Assembly (NCBI GenBank): GCA_013813215.1
Contig: JACCSC010000249.1
Coordinates: 1-18,671 of the forward strand
Reading direction: 5' to 3'
Length of the DNA stretch: 18,671 bases
DNA from: Geodermatophilaceae bacterium
Lineage (GTDB): Bacteria > Actinomycetota > Actinomycetes > Mycobacteriales > Geodermatophilaceae
The first letter of the stretch is position 1; each line of letters begins with the position of its first letter. A program made the position numbers and the translations under genes. Shown piece after piece: positions 1 through 7,078 of the stretch. Below the pieces are notes generated by a model. The model saw only the letters and a list, made by a program, of their open reading frames with translations. It was not told where the DNA came from and ran no database searches.

Positions 1-1063
1 CGGGGTTCTGCCGCCACGACGAGACCGCGCGCTGGAGAAAGGCGTCCTCGCGGGCCCGGATCAGGTCGGTGCCGACGGCGGCCTTGAGCTGGAAGACCAG
101 CCCGGCCCGGATGGACTCGACGATGGCGGGCGTCCCGCCCTCCTCGCGTTGCTCCGGGTCGGCCAGGTAGCGGTGCTCGGTCGGGTTGACGTAGGCGACG
201 GTGCCTCCGCCGGGCACGACGGGGACCCGGTTGGCGAACAGTTCGCGGCGGCCGACCAGCACGCCGGGAGTCCCGGGCCCGCCGATGAACTTGTGCGGCG
301 ACAGCACGATCGCGTCCTTGTGTGACTGCGGATGCTCGGGACAGCAGGGATCCATGGCGATGTCGACGTACGGCGCTGCGGCGGCGAAGTCCCAGAACGA
401 CAGCGCGCCGTACCGGTGCAGCAGGTCGGCGATCAGGCAGGTGTCGGTGACGATGCCGGTGACGTTGGAGGCGGCGGAGAACGAACCGATCTTCAGTGGG
501 CGCTCGGCGTAGCGCTGCAGCGCCGCCTCGAGCGCGTCGGTGTCGATGACGCCGTCGGCGTTCTCCGGGATGACGACGACGTCGGCGATCGTCTCCCGCC
601 AGGAGACCTCGTTGGAGTGGTGCTCGAACGGCCCGATGAACACCACCGGCCGCTGCCCGGCCGGTATCTGCTGCGAGAGCTGGTAGCGCTCGTCGAGGTC
701 GGCCGGGATGCGCAGGTTAAGCACGCCGATGAGCCGGTCGATCGCCCCCGTCGTCCCGGACCCGCAGAACAGCACGACGTGCTCGTCGTTGCCGCCGACA
801 CCGGCCCGGACCAGCCGGCGCGCATCCTCGCGCAGCCAGGTGGTCTGCAGGCCGGTCCCCGAGGACTCGGTGTGGGTGTTGGCGTAGCGCGGGAGCACCT
901 CGTCGCGGATGAAGTCCTCGAGGAAGCCCAGTGCCCGCCCGGAGGCGGTGTAGTCGGCGTACGTGACCCGGCGCGGCCCGTAGGGGCCGGGCAGCACCTG
1001 GTCGTCGCCGATGACCGCCTCGCGGATGCGGTCGAGCAGCGGGCTGTCGGGCAACTCACTCAC
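1..1063 (-). CDS. Class V aminotransferase (cysteine desulfurase-like fold), 3' end beyond the window
   Basis: A PLP-dependent enzyme of the class V aminotransferase superfamily; the substrate cannot be read from the sequence. The frame is open from a GTG at 1063 to the left edge, giving about 354 residues, so the C-terminus is missing. Visible features are an N-terminal YADYTASGR segment, a phosphate-loop-like CGSGTTGAID, FEHHSNEVSWRE, FWDFAAAAPY with the Asp expected to contact the cofactor pyridine nitrogen, and SPHKFIGGPGTPG. Lys258 in that last motif is the expected Schiff-base lysine. The start is supported by MSELPDSPLLDRIRE-like helical sequence, but the ribosome binding site is weak. 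It is the last gene of a minus-strand run, 38 nt after the NxxGxVAF-repeat gene. A cysteine desulfurase role is possible, but no Isc or Suf genes are beside it. Confidence 0.88.
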   Translation of the reverse strand, partial: MSELPDSPLLDRIREAVIGDDQVLPGPYGPRRVTYADYTASGRALGFLEDFIRDEVLPRYANTHTESSGTGLQTTWLREDARRLVRAGVGGNDEHVVLFCGSGTTGAIDRLIGVLNLRIPADLDERYQLSQQIPAGQRPVVFIGPFEHHSNEVSWRETIADVVVIPENADGVIDTDALEAALQRYAERPLKIGSFSAASNVTGIVTDTCLIADLLHRYGALSFWDFAAAAPYVDIAMDPCCPEHPQSHKDAIVLSPHKFIGGPGTPGVLVGRRELFANRVPVVPGGGTVAYVNPTEHRYLADPEQREEGGTPAIVESIRAGLVFQLKAAVGTDLIRAREDAFLQRAVSSWRQNP

Positions 1064-1101
1064 CGCTGGACCGTAGCCCTCCCACGGTGGGAGAAGACGG
1101 T

Positions 1102-2265
1102 TCAGCCGGGGGTGGCGCGGTACACCGCGGTCCGTTGCTCAAACGTGGTCGGGTCCTGGAAGTCGGCGATGAAGGTCAGCTGCCCGGAGTCGTTCAGCCC
1201 CTCCTCGCAGAACCGCAGTCCGGTGATGACCTCGCCGTCGAGGGTGTCGCCGACGGCGATGACCCGGTCGGCGACGGGGTCCGGCCCGACGAAGACGGCG
1301 GTGGTGGCGAAGTCGTCCAGCGTGCCGAGGAACGCAACGTCGCCGGTGTTGTTCAGGGCCGGCGGCCGGAAGCCGAACTCACCGAACGGACCCCGGGTGT
1401 CCACGACGGTGGTCACCGGCCCGCCGGCGGTGCTCGTGACGATCTCGGTCACGAACAGGTCGGTGGCCGGGTCTGTGAAGGATCGTTCAAAGGCGGTCAG
1501 GTTGGCGTTGTTGAGGACGGGCTCGTCGAGGGCGACGTCCTCCGCCGGGGCGACAACGGTCCGGAACTGCCCGTCCTGGCCAACGAAGATTCCCTCATCG
1601 AAGTTGACGGTCTCCTCGAAGGCGACGTTCCCGCCATCATTGATAGCCGGCCGGGAGTCGGTCCCGCCGAACGGACTGGTGGAGTTGAGGTAGTGGGTCG
1701 TGATCGGCCCGCCGCGACGGCCGGAGAACAAGCCCTGGCCGGTGCTGTCGAGCTCCGCCTTGAACGCGACCTCGCGGCGGTTGTTGATCGAGGTGTCGAA
1801 GCCGAAGAACCTGAATTCGCCCCGGGTGTCGGCGACCACGCCGACCCGGTTGCTGCCGGCTCCGACCAGGATCGCCTCGAAGTTGTCCTGGGCGCCGCCG
1901 TCGATGAGGGCCGCGAAGGAGACGACGCCGAAGTCGTTCATCGACGGGTTGAAGCCGATGAAGTCGTAGACCCGCCGGTTGTCGGCGATGACACTGAGGC
2001 TGCCGTCGGTGTTCGCCCGGTAGATCCCCGGGATCGTGTTGAACCCGTCGGGGGCGAACCGGCCGGCGCGGAAGGCGACCTGGCCGCGGTTGTTGATCGA
2101 CGCGCAGCCGAAGGCGAACGGATCGAAGCCGCTGACGGTGCTGTCGGCGACGTTCTCGAAGACGTACGGCGCGGCGCTGGCCGGCCCGGCCGGCGTCAGG
2201 GCGAGCGCGGCGGCGCCCAGGACGCAACCGAGAGACATGACGGTGCGGCGGGACGGCAGGCTCAT
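1102..2265 (-). CDS. Secreted NxxGxVAF tandem-repeat protein, probable seven-bladed beta-propeller
   Basis: A 387-residue exported protein of the NxxGxxAF-repeat ('choice-of-anchor tandem repeat') type; its function is unknown. Residues 1-31 form a signal peptide with an Arg-Arg n-region, a hydrophobic core and an ASA-AP cleavage site. Seven copies of a (I/L/M)-N-x-x-x-x-(V/L/T)-(A/S/T)-F motif follow at about residues 57, 109, 160, 208, 251, 304 and 357. The spacing is 43-53 residues, as expected for one motif per propeller blade. The mature chain has only two cysteines, Cys54 and Cys353, each 3-4 residues ahead of the first and last motif, so a ring-closing disulfide is plausible. No C-terminal anchor is seen; the protein ends YRATPG. 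The ATG has a GGAG five bases upstream. A TAATCT -10-like hexamer lies on the minus strand at 2306-2311. Confidence 0.85.
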   Translation of the reverse strand: MSLPSRRTVMSLGCVLGAAALALTPAGPASAAPYVFENVADSTVSGFDPFAFGCASINNRGQVAFRAGRFAPDGFNTIPGIYRANTDGSLSVIADNRRVYDFIGFNPSMNDFGVVSFAALIDGGAQDNFEAILVGAGSNRVGVVADTRGEFRFFGFDTSINNRREVAFKAELDSTGQGLFSGRRGGPITTHYLNSTSPFGGTDSRPAINDGGNVAFEETVNFDEGIFVGQDGQFRTVVAPAEDVALDEPVLNNANLTAFERSFTDPATDLFVTEIVTSTAGGPVTTVVDTRGPFGEFGFRPPALNNTGDVAFLGTLDDFATTAVFVGPDPVADRVIAVGDTLDGEVITGLRFCEEGLNDSGQLTFIADFQDPTTFEQRTAVYRATPG

Positions 2266-2289
2266 CGGAGCTCCGGGGAGGTGGGGAGG

Positions 2290-2337
2290 GCTCGCGGTCG
2301 CGCTGAGATTAGGACCGTCCGGTCGTCGCCCGCGAGC
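2290..2337. repeat. Inverted repeat between the MFS gene and the NxxGxVAF gene
   Basis: Perfect 8-bp arms GCTCGCGG (2290-2297) and CCGCGAGC (2330-2337) flank a 32-nt spacer that contains a smaller GACCG/CGGTC hairpin. It occupies most of the 84-nt gap after the MFS stop and before the start of the secreted protein, both on the minus strand. It could be a transcript hairpin ending or attenuating read-through, or an operator. No T-tract follows it. Chance occurrence in GC-rich DNA is not excluded. Confidence 0.35.
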
Positions 2338-2349
2338 TGTCCGTTGGTG

Positions 2350-3681
2350 CTAGGACTGCACTCCTCGGCGCCCGGCCCGCAGGACGGCGTACGCCCCCGG
2401 ATCGCGCTCGGCCAGTTGCAAGCGCGCCCGGCGCCGCCACCGCCACACCTGGATCGTGCCGAGCAACCACATCGGGAACTGCACGGCGAAGGCCCAACGG
2501 AACGCGGTGGTGGAGGCCTCGGCGCCGGCGGCCGTGAGCGCGTCGAGCACGAGGCCGACCAGGACGATCACGACGAGGGAAGCGGTGAAGCCTCCGACGT
2601 TGACGATCCCGCTGGCCCGGCCGATCCGGGCCGCCGGATTGAACGACCGCGCGTAGTCGAAGCCGATCATCGAGCCGGGGGTGTTGGGGGACATGGCCAG
2701 GATGAGGAGCACCAGCAGCCAGAGCGGCGCCTGGCCCGGCCAGGCCAACACCGCCGTCCAGCCCAACGCCGACACGCCGACGATGCCGAGCACGAGCCGC
2801 GAGCGGTGGAACGGGAAGCGGCCGGTGAGCAGGCCGAGCAGCGGTCCGCAGGCCATGGCGGCCAGTACGAGCAGGGTGAGCAGAGCACCGGCGGCGGCCG
2901 GTGACAGGCCCTGGCCGGTGACCAGGAACGGGTAGCCCCACAGCAGCGCGAAGGCGACAGCTGGGAACTGGGTGACGAAGTGCGCCCAGAAGCCGAGCTT
3001 CGTCCCGGGCTCGGCCCAGGTCTCGCGTAGGGACCGGACCACCGCGACGACGTGCACCGTGGTCACCGGCACCTCGGCGCCGGGAGGGGCGTCGCGCAGG
3101 GCGAATGCCACGAGGACGCCGATGAGGCCGCTCAGCCCGGCGGCGAACGCGAACGTCGGCGCCCAGCCGAACCCCTCGAGGGCGCCGATCAGCGGCACCG
3201 CCGAGGCGATCGCCCCGAGTTGGCCGAGCTGCCCGGTGACCTGGACGACCAGCGGGTTCTGCCGTGGAGGGAACCAGAGGGCGACCAGCCGCAGGACGCT
3301 CACGAAGATGACGGCGTCGCCCACCCCGAGCAGGACCCTGGCCGCCAAGGCGAGGGCCACGCCGTCGGCCAGTGCGAACAACAGCTGTCCGAGGCCCATG
3401 ACCAGCGCGCCGGTGGCGATCAGCCGCCTCGACCCGAACCGGTCGAGCAGGACACCGGCTGGGATCTGCATCGCGGCGTAGACGCCGAGCTGCACGACGG
3501 AGAACACCGACAGTACGGCGGCGCTGACCCCGAACCGTTGCGCCGCATCGACTCCCGCGACCCCGAGGCTGTAGCGGTGGAAGACGGCGACGACGTACGC
3601 CGAGACACCGGTGCCCCAGATCAGCCAGGCCCGCCGACCGCCCAGCCGGTACGCCGCAGCTGCCTCCCGCTGCTCGGCCAC
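2350..3681 (-). CDS. MFS transporter
   Basis: A 443-residue major facilitator superfamily permease, predicted to have about 12 transmembrane helices in the cytoplasmic membrane; the substrate is unknown. The clearest signature is motif A in the loop between helices 2 and 3, GVLLDRFGSRR at residues 76-86. The N-terminal half continues with typical helix sequence (GALVMGLGQLLFALADG, ARVLLGVGDAVIF), and a cytoplasmic loop and second set of helices follow from about residue 215. Length is normal for the family. The GTG start at 3681 is chosen because the first predicted helix begins about 18 residues later; the ribosome binding site is weak. It lies 38 nt after the dehydratase-glyoxalase fusion gene and 84 nt before the secreted repeat protein on the same strand, so co-transcription is possible but no shared pathway is evident. 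Confidence 0.9.
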   Translation of the reverse strand: MAEQREAAAAYRLGGRRAWLIWGTGVSAYVVAVFHRYSLGVAGVDAAQRFGVSAAVLSVFSVVQLGVYAAMQIPAGVLLDRFGSRRLIATGALVMGLGQLLFALADGVALALAARVLLGVGDAVIFVSVLRLVALWFPPRQNPLVVQVTGQLGQLGAIASAVPLIGALEGFGWAPTFAFAAGLSGLIGVLVAFALRDAPPGAEVPVTTVHVVAVVRSLRETWAEPGTKLGFWAHFVTQFPAVAFALLWGYPFLVTGQGLSPAAAGALLTLLVLAAMACGPLLGLLTGRFPFHRSRLVLGIVGVSALGWTAVLAWPGQAPLWLLVLLILAMSPNTPGSMIGFDYARSFNPAARIGRASGIVNVGGFTASLVVIVLVGLVLDALTAAGAEASTTAFRWAFAVQFPMWLLGTIQVWRWRRRARLQLAERDPGAYAVLRAGRRGVQS

Positions 3682-3719
3682 GGCCGCTCACGCTACGGGG
3701 GCCGTGACTTCCCTCGCCG

Positions 3720-4379
3720 CTAGTGGCCGCGGCCTTCCTCGGTGCAGATGCAGGCCTCGTTGCCGTCGGCGTCGGCGAGCACCCACCACTTGGGCGCGTG
3801 CTCGTCGGTGACCAGCCGCCCGCCGCCGGCAATGGCGGCGTCGATGCGTTGCTGCGCCTGTTCGGGTACGACGCTGACATCCACGTGCGGCCGGTTGCGC
3901 CCGGTGGATGCGCCGTCGGTCACCTGGAACCACACGGACAGCCGGCCCTCGAACGGGTCGGCCAGCGAGTCCGGATCGCCCTGATAGGAGTAGCCGAGCA
4001 CAGCGGCCCAGAATGGCGCGATCCGGCTCGCGTCGGGGGTGTCGATCCCGATGTCGTGGTGTTGGGGCGGATCGGTCAGTACACCCGCGCCGAGCCGCTG
4101 TGCGGCCTCAGCGATCCGGTGCGCCAGCTCGACGTCCTTCGCGGTCACCCCACCCGCGGAGTGCGTCGAGCAGCGCACCCGCACCTTCTTCCAGCGCAGG
4201 TCCACGTCGGGGTGGTGGTCCAGCTCGTCGGCGATCTCGAACGCCGCCCGCACCAGCTCGACGGCGGTGGGCACGTCCGGGGCGTCGTACGTCGCATGCA
4301 CGGCGCCCTGCAGCAGGTACCAGCCTTCGAGGTCGGCGAAGGCGGCCAAGGTGTCGGCGCGGTTCAACAAGTCGGTCAT
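3720..4379 (-). CDS. Pterin-4a-carbinolamine dehydratase fused to a glyoxalase/VOC-like domain
   Basis: A 219-residue two-domain protein. The N-terminal part (about residues 1-95) matches 4a-hydroxytetrahydrobiopterin dehydratase. The whole family signature is visible: Asp51, His55-His56-Pro57, Trp63, His73 and Asp82, with the spacing known for the family; the histidines are the known catalytic residues. The dehydratase normally recycles the pterin carbinolamine made by aromatic amino acid hydroxylases. Residues about 107-215 (HHDIGIDTPDASRIAPFW through WWVLADADGNEACIC) look like a Glyoxalase_6-type vicinal-oxygen-chelate domain of unknown substrate. The ATG at 4379 (MTDLLNRAD) is preferred over an in-frame TTG two codons upstream because it matches the usual start of such proteins. 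It is the first gene of the minus-strand run, divergent from the DNA ligase across 59 nt. No hydroxylase gene is nearby. Confidence 0.88.
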   Translation of the reverse strand: MTDLLNRADTLAAFADLEGWYLLQGAVHATYDAPDVPTAVELVRAAFEIADELDHHPDVDLRWKKVRVRCSTHSAGGVTAKDVELAHRIAEAAQRLGAGVLTDPPQHHDIGIDTPDASRIAPFWAAVLGYSYQGDPDSLADPFEGRLSVWFQVTDGASTGRNRPHVDVSVVPEQAQQRIDAAIAGGGRLVTDEHAPKWWVLADADGNEACICTEEGRGH

Positions 4380-4400
4380 GTCCAAACCGTAGAACGCCGG

Positions 4401-4423
4401 GCCGACGTTACGTTGGTGTCGGC
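4401..4423. promoter_or_regulatory. Inverted repeat in the divergent dehydratase/ligase spacer
   Basis: Arms GCCGAC (4401-4406) and GTCGGC (4418-4423) are perfect reverse complements around an 11-nt AT-richer spacer. They lie in the only 59 nt between two divergent starts (4379 and 4439). This position must hold both promoters, so the repeat could be an operator. A 6-bp match in GC-rich DNA is weak evidence by itself. Confidence 0.25.
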
Positions 4424-4438
4424 TGCTTCACTGACGCG

Positions 4439-5926
4439 GTGCTGTTCGCGGAGGTCGTCGCGGTGTCGGCGACGGTCGGCGCGACCCGCTCACGCAAGAC
4501 GAAGATCGAGGCGCTGGCCGGGCACCTGCGGCGCCTGCCTCCCGACGAGGTCGAGCCGGTGGTGGCCTGGCTGGCCGGCGAACCGCGGCAGGGGCGGATC
4601 GGGACCGGCTGGCGCACGATGTCCAACCTGGACGGCGCCGCGGCGCCCGTTGCGAGCCTCACCGTCACCGCCGTCGACGAGGCCTTGACCGCGCTCGCCA
4701 CGACCGCCGGGACCGGCTCCGTACGCCGCCGCGCCGACACCCTCGGCCGGCTGTTCGCCGCTGCCACGGCCGACGAGCAGGCCTTCCTGCGCCGACTGCT
4801 GACCGGTGAGATCCGCCAGGGCGCGCTGGAGGGGATCATGGTCGACGCCGTCGCCACCGCGGCCGGCGTACCGCTGGCGGCCGTGCGCCGGGCGTTCATG
4901 CTCTCCGGCGGGCTCCCGGCCACCGCGACGGCGGCGCTCGACGGGGGTACGGCGGCCCTGGCTGCGATCGGACTGCAGGTCGGCCGCGGGGTCCGGCCCA
5001 TGCTGGCCGCACCCGCGGACTCCCTCGACGCTGCGCTGGCCGAGCTCGGCACCGACGTGATCGTGGAGTTCAAGCTCGACGGCGCGCGGATCCAGGTGCA
5101 CAAGGACGGCGACGACGTCGCGGTCTTCACCCGCAGCCTCCGCGACATCACCGCCGGCGTACCGGAGCTGACCGCGTGGGCCCGCGCCCGACCGGTCCGC
5201 GCCACGGTCCTGGACGGCGAGTCGCTGGCCCTGACCGACGACGGGCGACCGCGACCGTTCCAGGAGTCGGTCAGCCTGGCCGGCGTCGGGCTGCAGCGGC
5301 CGCACCTGTTCGACTGCCTGCACCTGGACGGGCAGGACCTCATCGACCGGCCGCTCACCGAGCGGCTGGCGGCGCTCGACGAGGTGGCGGCCGCCGACCG
5401 GATCCCGGGGGTCGTCCGGCCCGACCTGGCCGCCGCAGCGGTGCTGGACAACGCGCTCGAGCGCGGCCACGAGGGCGTGATCGTCAAGGCGCTGGACTCG
5501 CCGTACGCCGCAGGCCGGCGTGGCCGGTCCTGGCAGAAAGTCAAGCCGGTCCACACGTACGACCTCGTGGTGCTGGCCGCCGAGTGGGGTTTCGGGCGGC
5601 GAACCGGCTGGTTGTCCAACATCCACCTCGGCGCCCTCGACGCCGACGGCCAGCCGGTGATGGTGGGCAAGACGTTCAAAGGGATGACCGACGAGCTGCT
5701 GGCCTGGCAGACCGCGACGTTCCCGGCGCTGCAGACCGGGACCGACGGCCACGTGGTGTACATCAGGCCCGAGCTTGTGGTGGAGATCGCGCTGGACGGC
5801 GTGCAGCGCAGCGTCCGCTACCCCGGTGGGATCGCCTTGCGCTTCGCCCGCGTGCTGCGCTACCGGCCGGACAAGGCCGTCGCCGAGGCGGACGGCCTGG
5901 ACGCGCTGCGGGCACTGTTGCGCTGA
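4439..5926 (+). CDS. ligB: ATP-dependent DNA ligase (LigB/archaeal type)
   Basis: A 495-residue ATP-dependent DNA ligase that seals nicks through an enzyme-adenylate intermediate. Residues 1-200 are the helical DNA-binding domain, beginning in the style of mycobacterial LigB (MLFAEVVAVSATVGATRSR). The nucleotidyltransferase domain carries motif I EFKLDGARI with adenylated Lys212, motif III VLDGESLAL, motif IV EGVIVKALD (Glu345) and motif V WQKVKP (Lys367, Lys369). The C-terminal OB-fold contains NIHLGALD and ends near residue 490. The GTG at 4439 is chosen because the frame upstream loses family-like sequence and lacks other good starts; the ribosome binding site is weak. No Ku, polymerase or primase gene is adjacent, so a LigD-type end-joining operon is not indicated. 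A hairpin follows the stop. Confidence 0.93.
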   Translation: MLFAEVVAVSATVGATRSRKTKIEALAGHLRRLPPDEVEPVVAWLAGEPRQGRIGTGWRTMSNLDGAAAPVASLTVTAVDEALTALATTAGTGSVRRRADTLGRLFAAATADEQAFLRRLLTGEIRQGALEGIMVDAVATAAGVPLAAVRRAFMLSGGLPATATAALDGGTAALAAIGLQVGRGVRPMLAAPADSLDAALAELGTDVIVEFKLDGARIQVHKDGDDVAVFTRSLRDITAGVPELTAWARARPVRATVLDGESLALTDDGRPRPFQESVSLAGVGLQRPHLFDCLHLDGQDLIDRPLTERLAALDEVAAADRIPGVVRPDLAAAAVLDNALERGHEGVIVKALDSPYAAGRRGRSWQKVKPVHTYDLVVLAAEWGFGRRTGWLSNIHLGALDADGQPVMVGKTFKGMTDELLAWQTATFPALQTGTDGHVVYIRPELVVEIALDGVQRSVRYPGGIALRFARVLRYRPDKAVAEADGLDALRALLR

Positions 5927-5944
5927 GACCCAAACGGGCCCACC

Positions 5945-5979
5945 GCGGCCCCGCCACCGACGGACGGCGGCAGGGCCGC
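5945..5979 (+). terminator. Hairpin downstream of the DNA ligase, possible terminator
   Basis: GCGGCCC (5945-5951) pairs perfectly with GGGCCGC (5973-5979). Inside it CGCC (5952-5955) can pair with GGCG (5966-5969), leaving a 10-nt loop. It begins 18 nt after the ligase stop. An alternative fold uses GGGCC-GCAA-GGCCC at 5973-5986. No T-tract follows, which is common for actinobacterial terminators. The rest of the 247-nt interval 5927-6173 shows no convincing gene; it must hold the promoter of the next gene. Confidence 0.45.
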
Positions 5980-6173
5980 AAGGCCCCCGATGAGCGGCCG
6001 TCGCGGTCCCCACCCTCCGCCGACTCGCTCGAATAGCGGGCACGGTCACAGTTGCCCGATACTCAGCCGACGGTAGGCAGGAGTTGTCGCCGCAGTGTCG
6101 CCAGCGTGCCGACGCCGTGCCGGCAGCACCTCCCGTCGTGGCGCGTCAGTAGGGAAAGTCGGGGGAGTTGCCG

Positions 6174-6350
6174 GTGGGCTTCGAGGAGGGGTCAGAACAC
6201 CTGCGATTTCTGCTGGCCCGACCCGGGCTGGCCCGCCAGATCTGGCAGCGCCGGCAGCGCACGACGACGCCGATCGGCCGGATCAACCAGGCTGCGGTCG
6301 GCCAGGTCCTGGCCGAGTACCTGTGGTACGGGCCTGCGGGCGGACAGTGA
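6174..6350 (+). pseudogene. N-terminal part of a frame-broken actinobacterial HTH-like protein
   Basis: Starts at GTG 6174, six bases after a strong GGGGGAG ribosome binding site at 6161-6167, and encodes 58 residues before a TGA at 6348-6350. Codons in this frame are strongly G/C at the third position, so it is genuinely coding. The sequence (FEEGSEHLRFLLARPGLAR, then RINQAAVGQVLAEYLW) runs naturally into the downstream frame: removing one G in the GGCGGAC stretch near 6339-6345 would give EYLWYGPAGDSDTALPRRLK without interruption. It and the next entry are therefore one original gene of about 300 codons. The break may be a true inactivating indel, a sequence error, or, less likely, +1 recoding at the TGA followed by C. 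Confidence 0.7.
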
Positions 6351-6357
6351 CACCGCT

Positions 6358-7077
6358 TTGCCGCGGCGACTCAAGGACACGGTGGCCCGGGCGCTGTCCG
6401 GTCAACGACTCACGCCCGAGAAGATCGGCTGGTTCTGCGTGGCGTTCGCGTTGCCGCGCCACGAGAAGCAGCGCCTGCTGTCCCTCGTGGAGGGCTCGTC
6501 GTTCGTCCGGCCGCTGACCGGCAACGACGGCCCGCCGCAGGCACTGGAGCCGCGCCCGCCGTACCGGACCCTGTCCCTCCACGAGCACCACTACCTCGGG
6601 CCGGACGGGCAACCGATCCGGCATTCCACGACGCAGGTCATCCAGGCCGGCGGCGAAGGGCTCGCCGCCCACCGCTACGTGTTCGACACCGACGCCCTGA
6701 CCGTGGACGTCCTGCAGGGCGGGCGGCTCGACAAGGATGTCGTGCCGGCCGGCGGCGGGCTGTTCGGCGTCGACATCGTCCTGACGACCGCCCTGCACGC
6801 CGGCCAGACTGCGACCCTGCGCTACGACACTCGTTTCGTCGGCGGCACGCAACTGCCCCCGGAGTTCCGGCGGGCGGCGTACCGGCCGGTGCACAACGTC
6901 GACCTGCGGGTGCAGTTCGATCCGCAGCGGGTGCCACGACGGGTCTTCCGCACCGAGTGGCCGGGCCTGACCGACCCACCCTCGTACCGGGTCGCCATCA
7001 CGCTGGACGCCGACCTCGCCGCGCACCAGTTCCTGCCCACGATCCAGGGGCGGGTGGTGGGCACCTGGGAGTGGTGA
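6358..7077 (+). CDS. Main part of a frame-broken actinobacterial protein with HTH-like segment and beta-rich C-terminus
   Basis: This is the larger, downstream part (about 240 residues) of the gene interrupted at 6348-6350. The reading frame is clear from about 6346 on. Residues from ALPRRLKDTVARALSGQRL through EKIGWFCVAFALP resemble an XRE-type helix-turn-helix seen near the front of a family of uncharacterised actinobacterial proteins. The remainder (HEHHYLGPDGQP, GGGLFGVDIVLTTALHAGQ, PEFRRAAYRPVHNVDLRVQF, ending VVGTWEW) looks like a beta-rich domain of unknown role, possibly ligand sensing. The nominal TTG start at 6358 lacks a good ribosome binding site, so the piece is unlikely to be a stand-alone gene. 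Its stop lies one base from the stop of the convergent mycothiol-type enzyme gene. Confidence 0.65.
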   Translation: MPRRLKDTVARALSGQRLTPEKIGWFCVAFALPRHEKQRLLSLVEGSSFVRPLTGNDGPPQALEPRPPYRTLSLHEHHYLGPDGQPIRHSTTQVIQAGGEGLAAHRYVFDTDALTVDVLQGGRLDKDVVPAGGGLFGVDIVLTTALHAGQTATLRYDTRFVGGTQLPPEFRRAAYRPVHNVDLRVQFDPQRVPRRVFRTEWPGLTDPPSYRVAITLDADLAAHQFLPTIQGRVVGTWEW

Positions 7078-7078
7078 G

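Noticed and set aside
1087..2904. Long plus-strand open frame opposite the secreted propeller and MFS genes
   Set aside because: Repetitive V/G/D/E/R composition, no family features, and fully antisense to two well-supported genes; typical of GC-rich shadow frames.
2309..3880. Long minus-strand frame over the MFS gene
   Set aside because: Arg/Pro/Gly-rich translation with no motifs, while another frame on the same strand gives a clear MFS transporter.
3908..4438. Upstream extension of the DNA ligase frame
   Set aside because: Arg/Ser/Pro-rich, no ligase similarity, and antisense to the dehydratase-VOC gene; the ligase begins naturally at GTG 4439.
4439..5926. A non-homologous end-joining (Ku/LigD) locus
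   Set aside because: Only a stand-alone ligase is present; no Ku, primase-polymerase or nuclease domain is encoded nearby.
4490..6049. Long minus-strand frame opposite the ligase
   Set aside because: Arg/Gln/Gly-rich shadow of a strongly supported ligase with all catalytic motifs.
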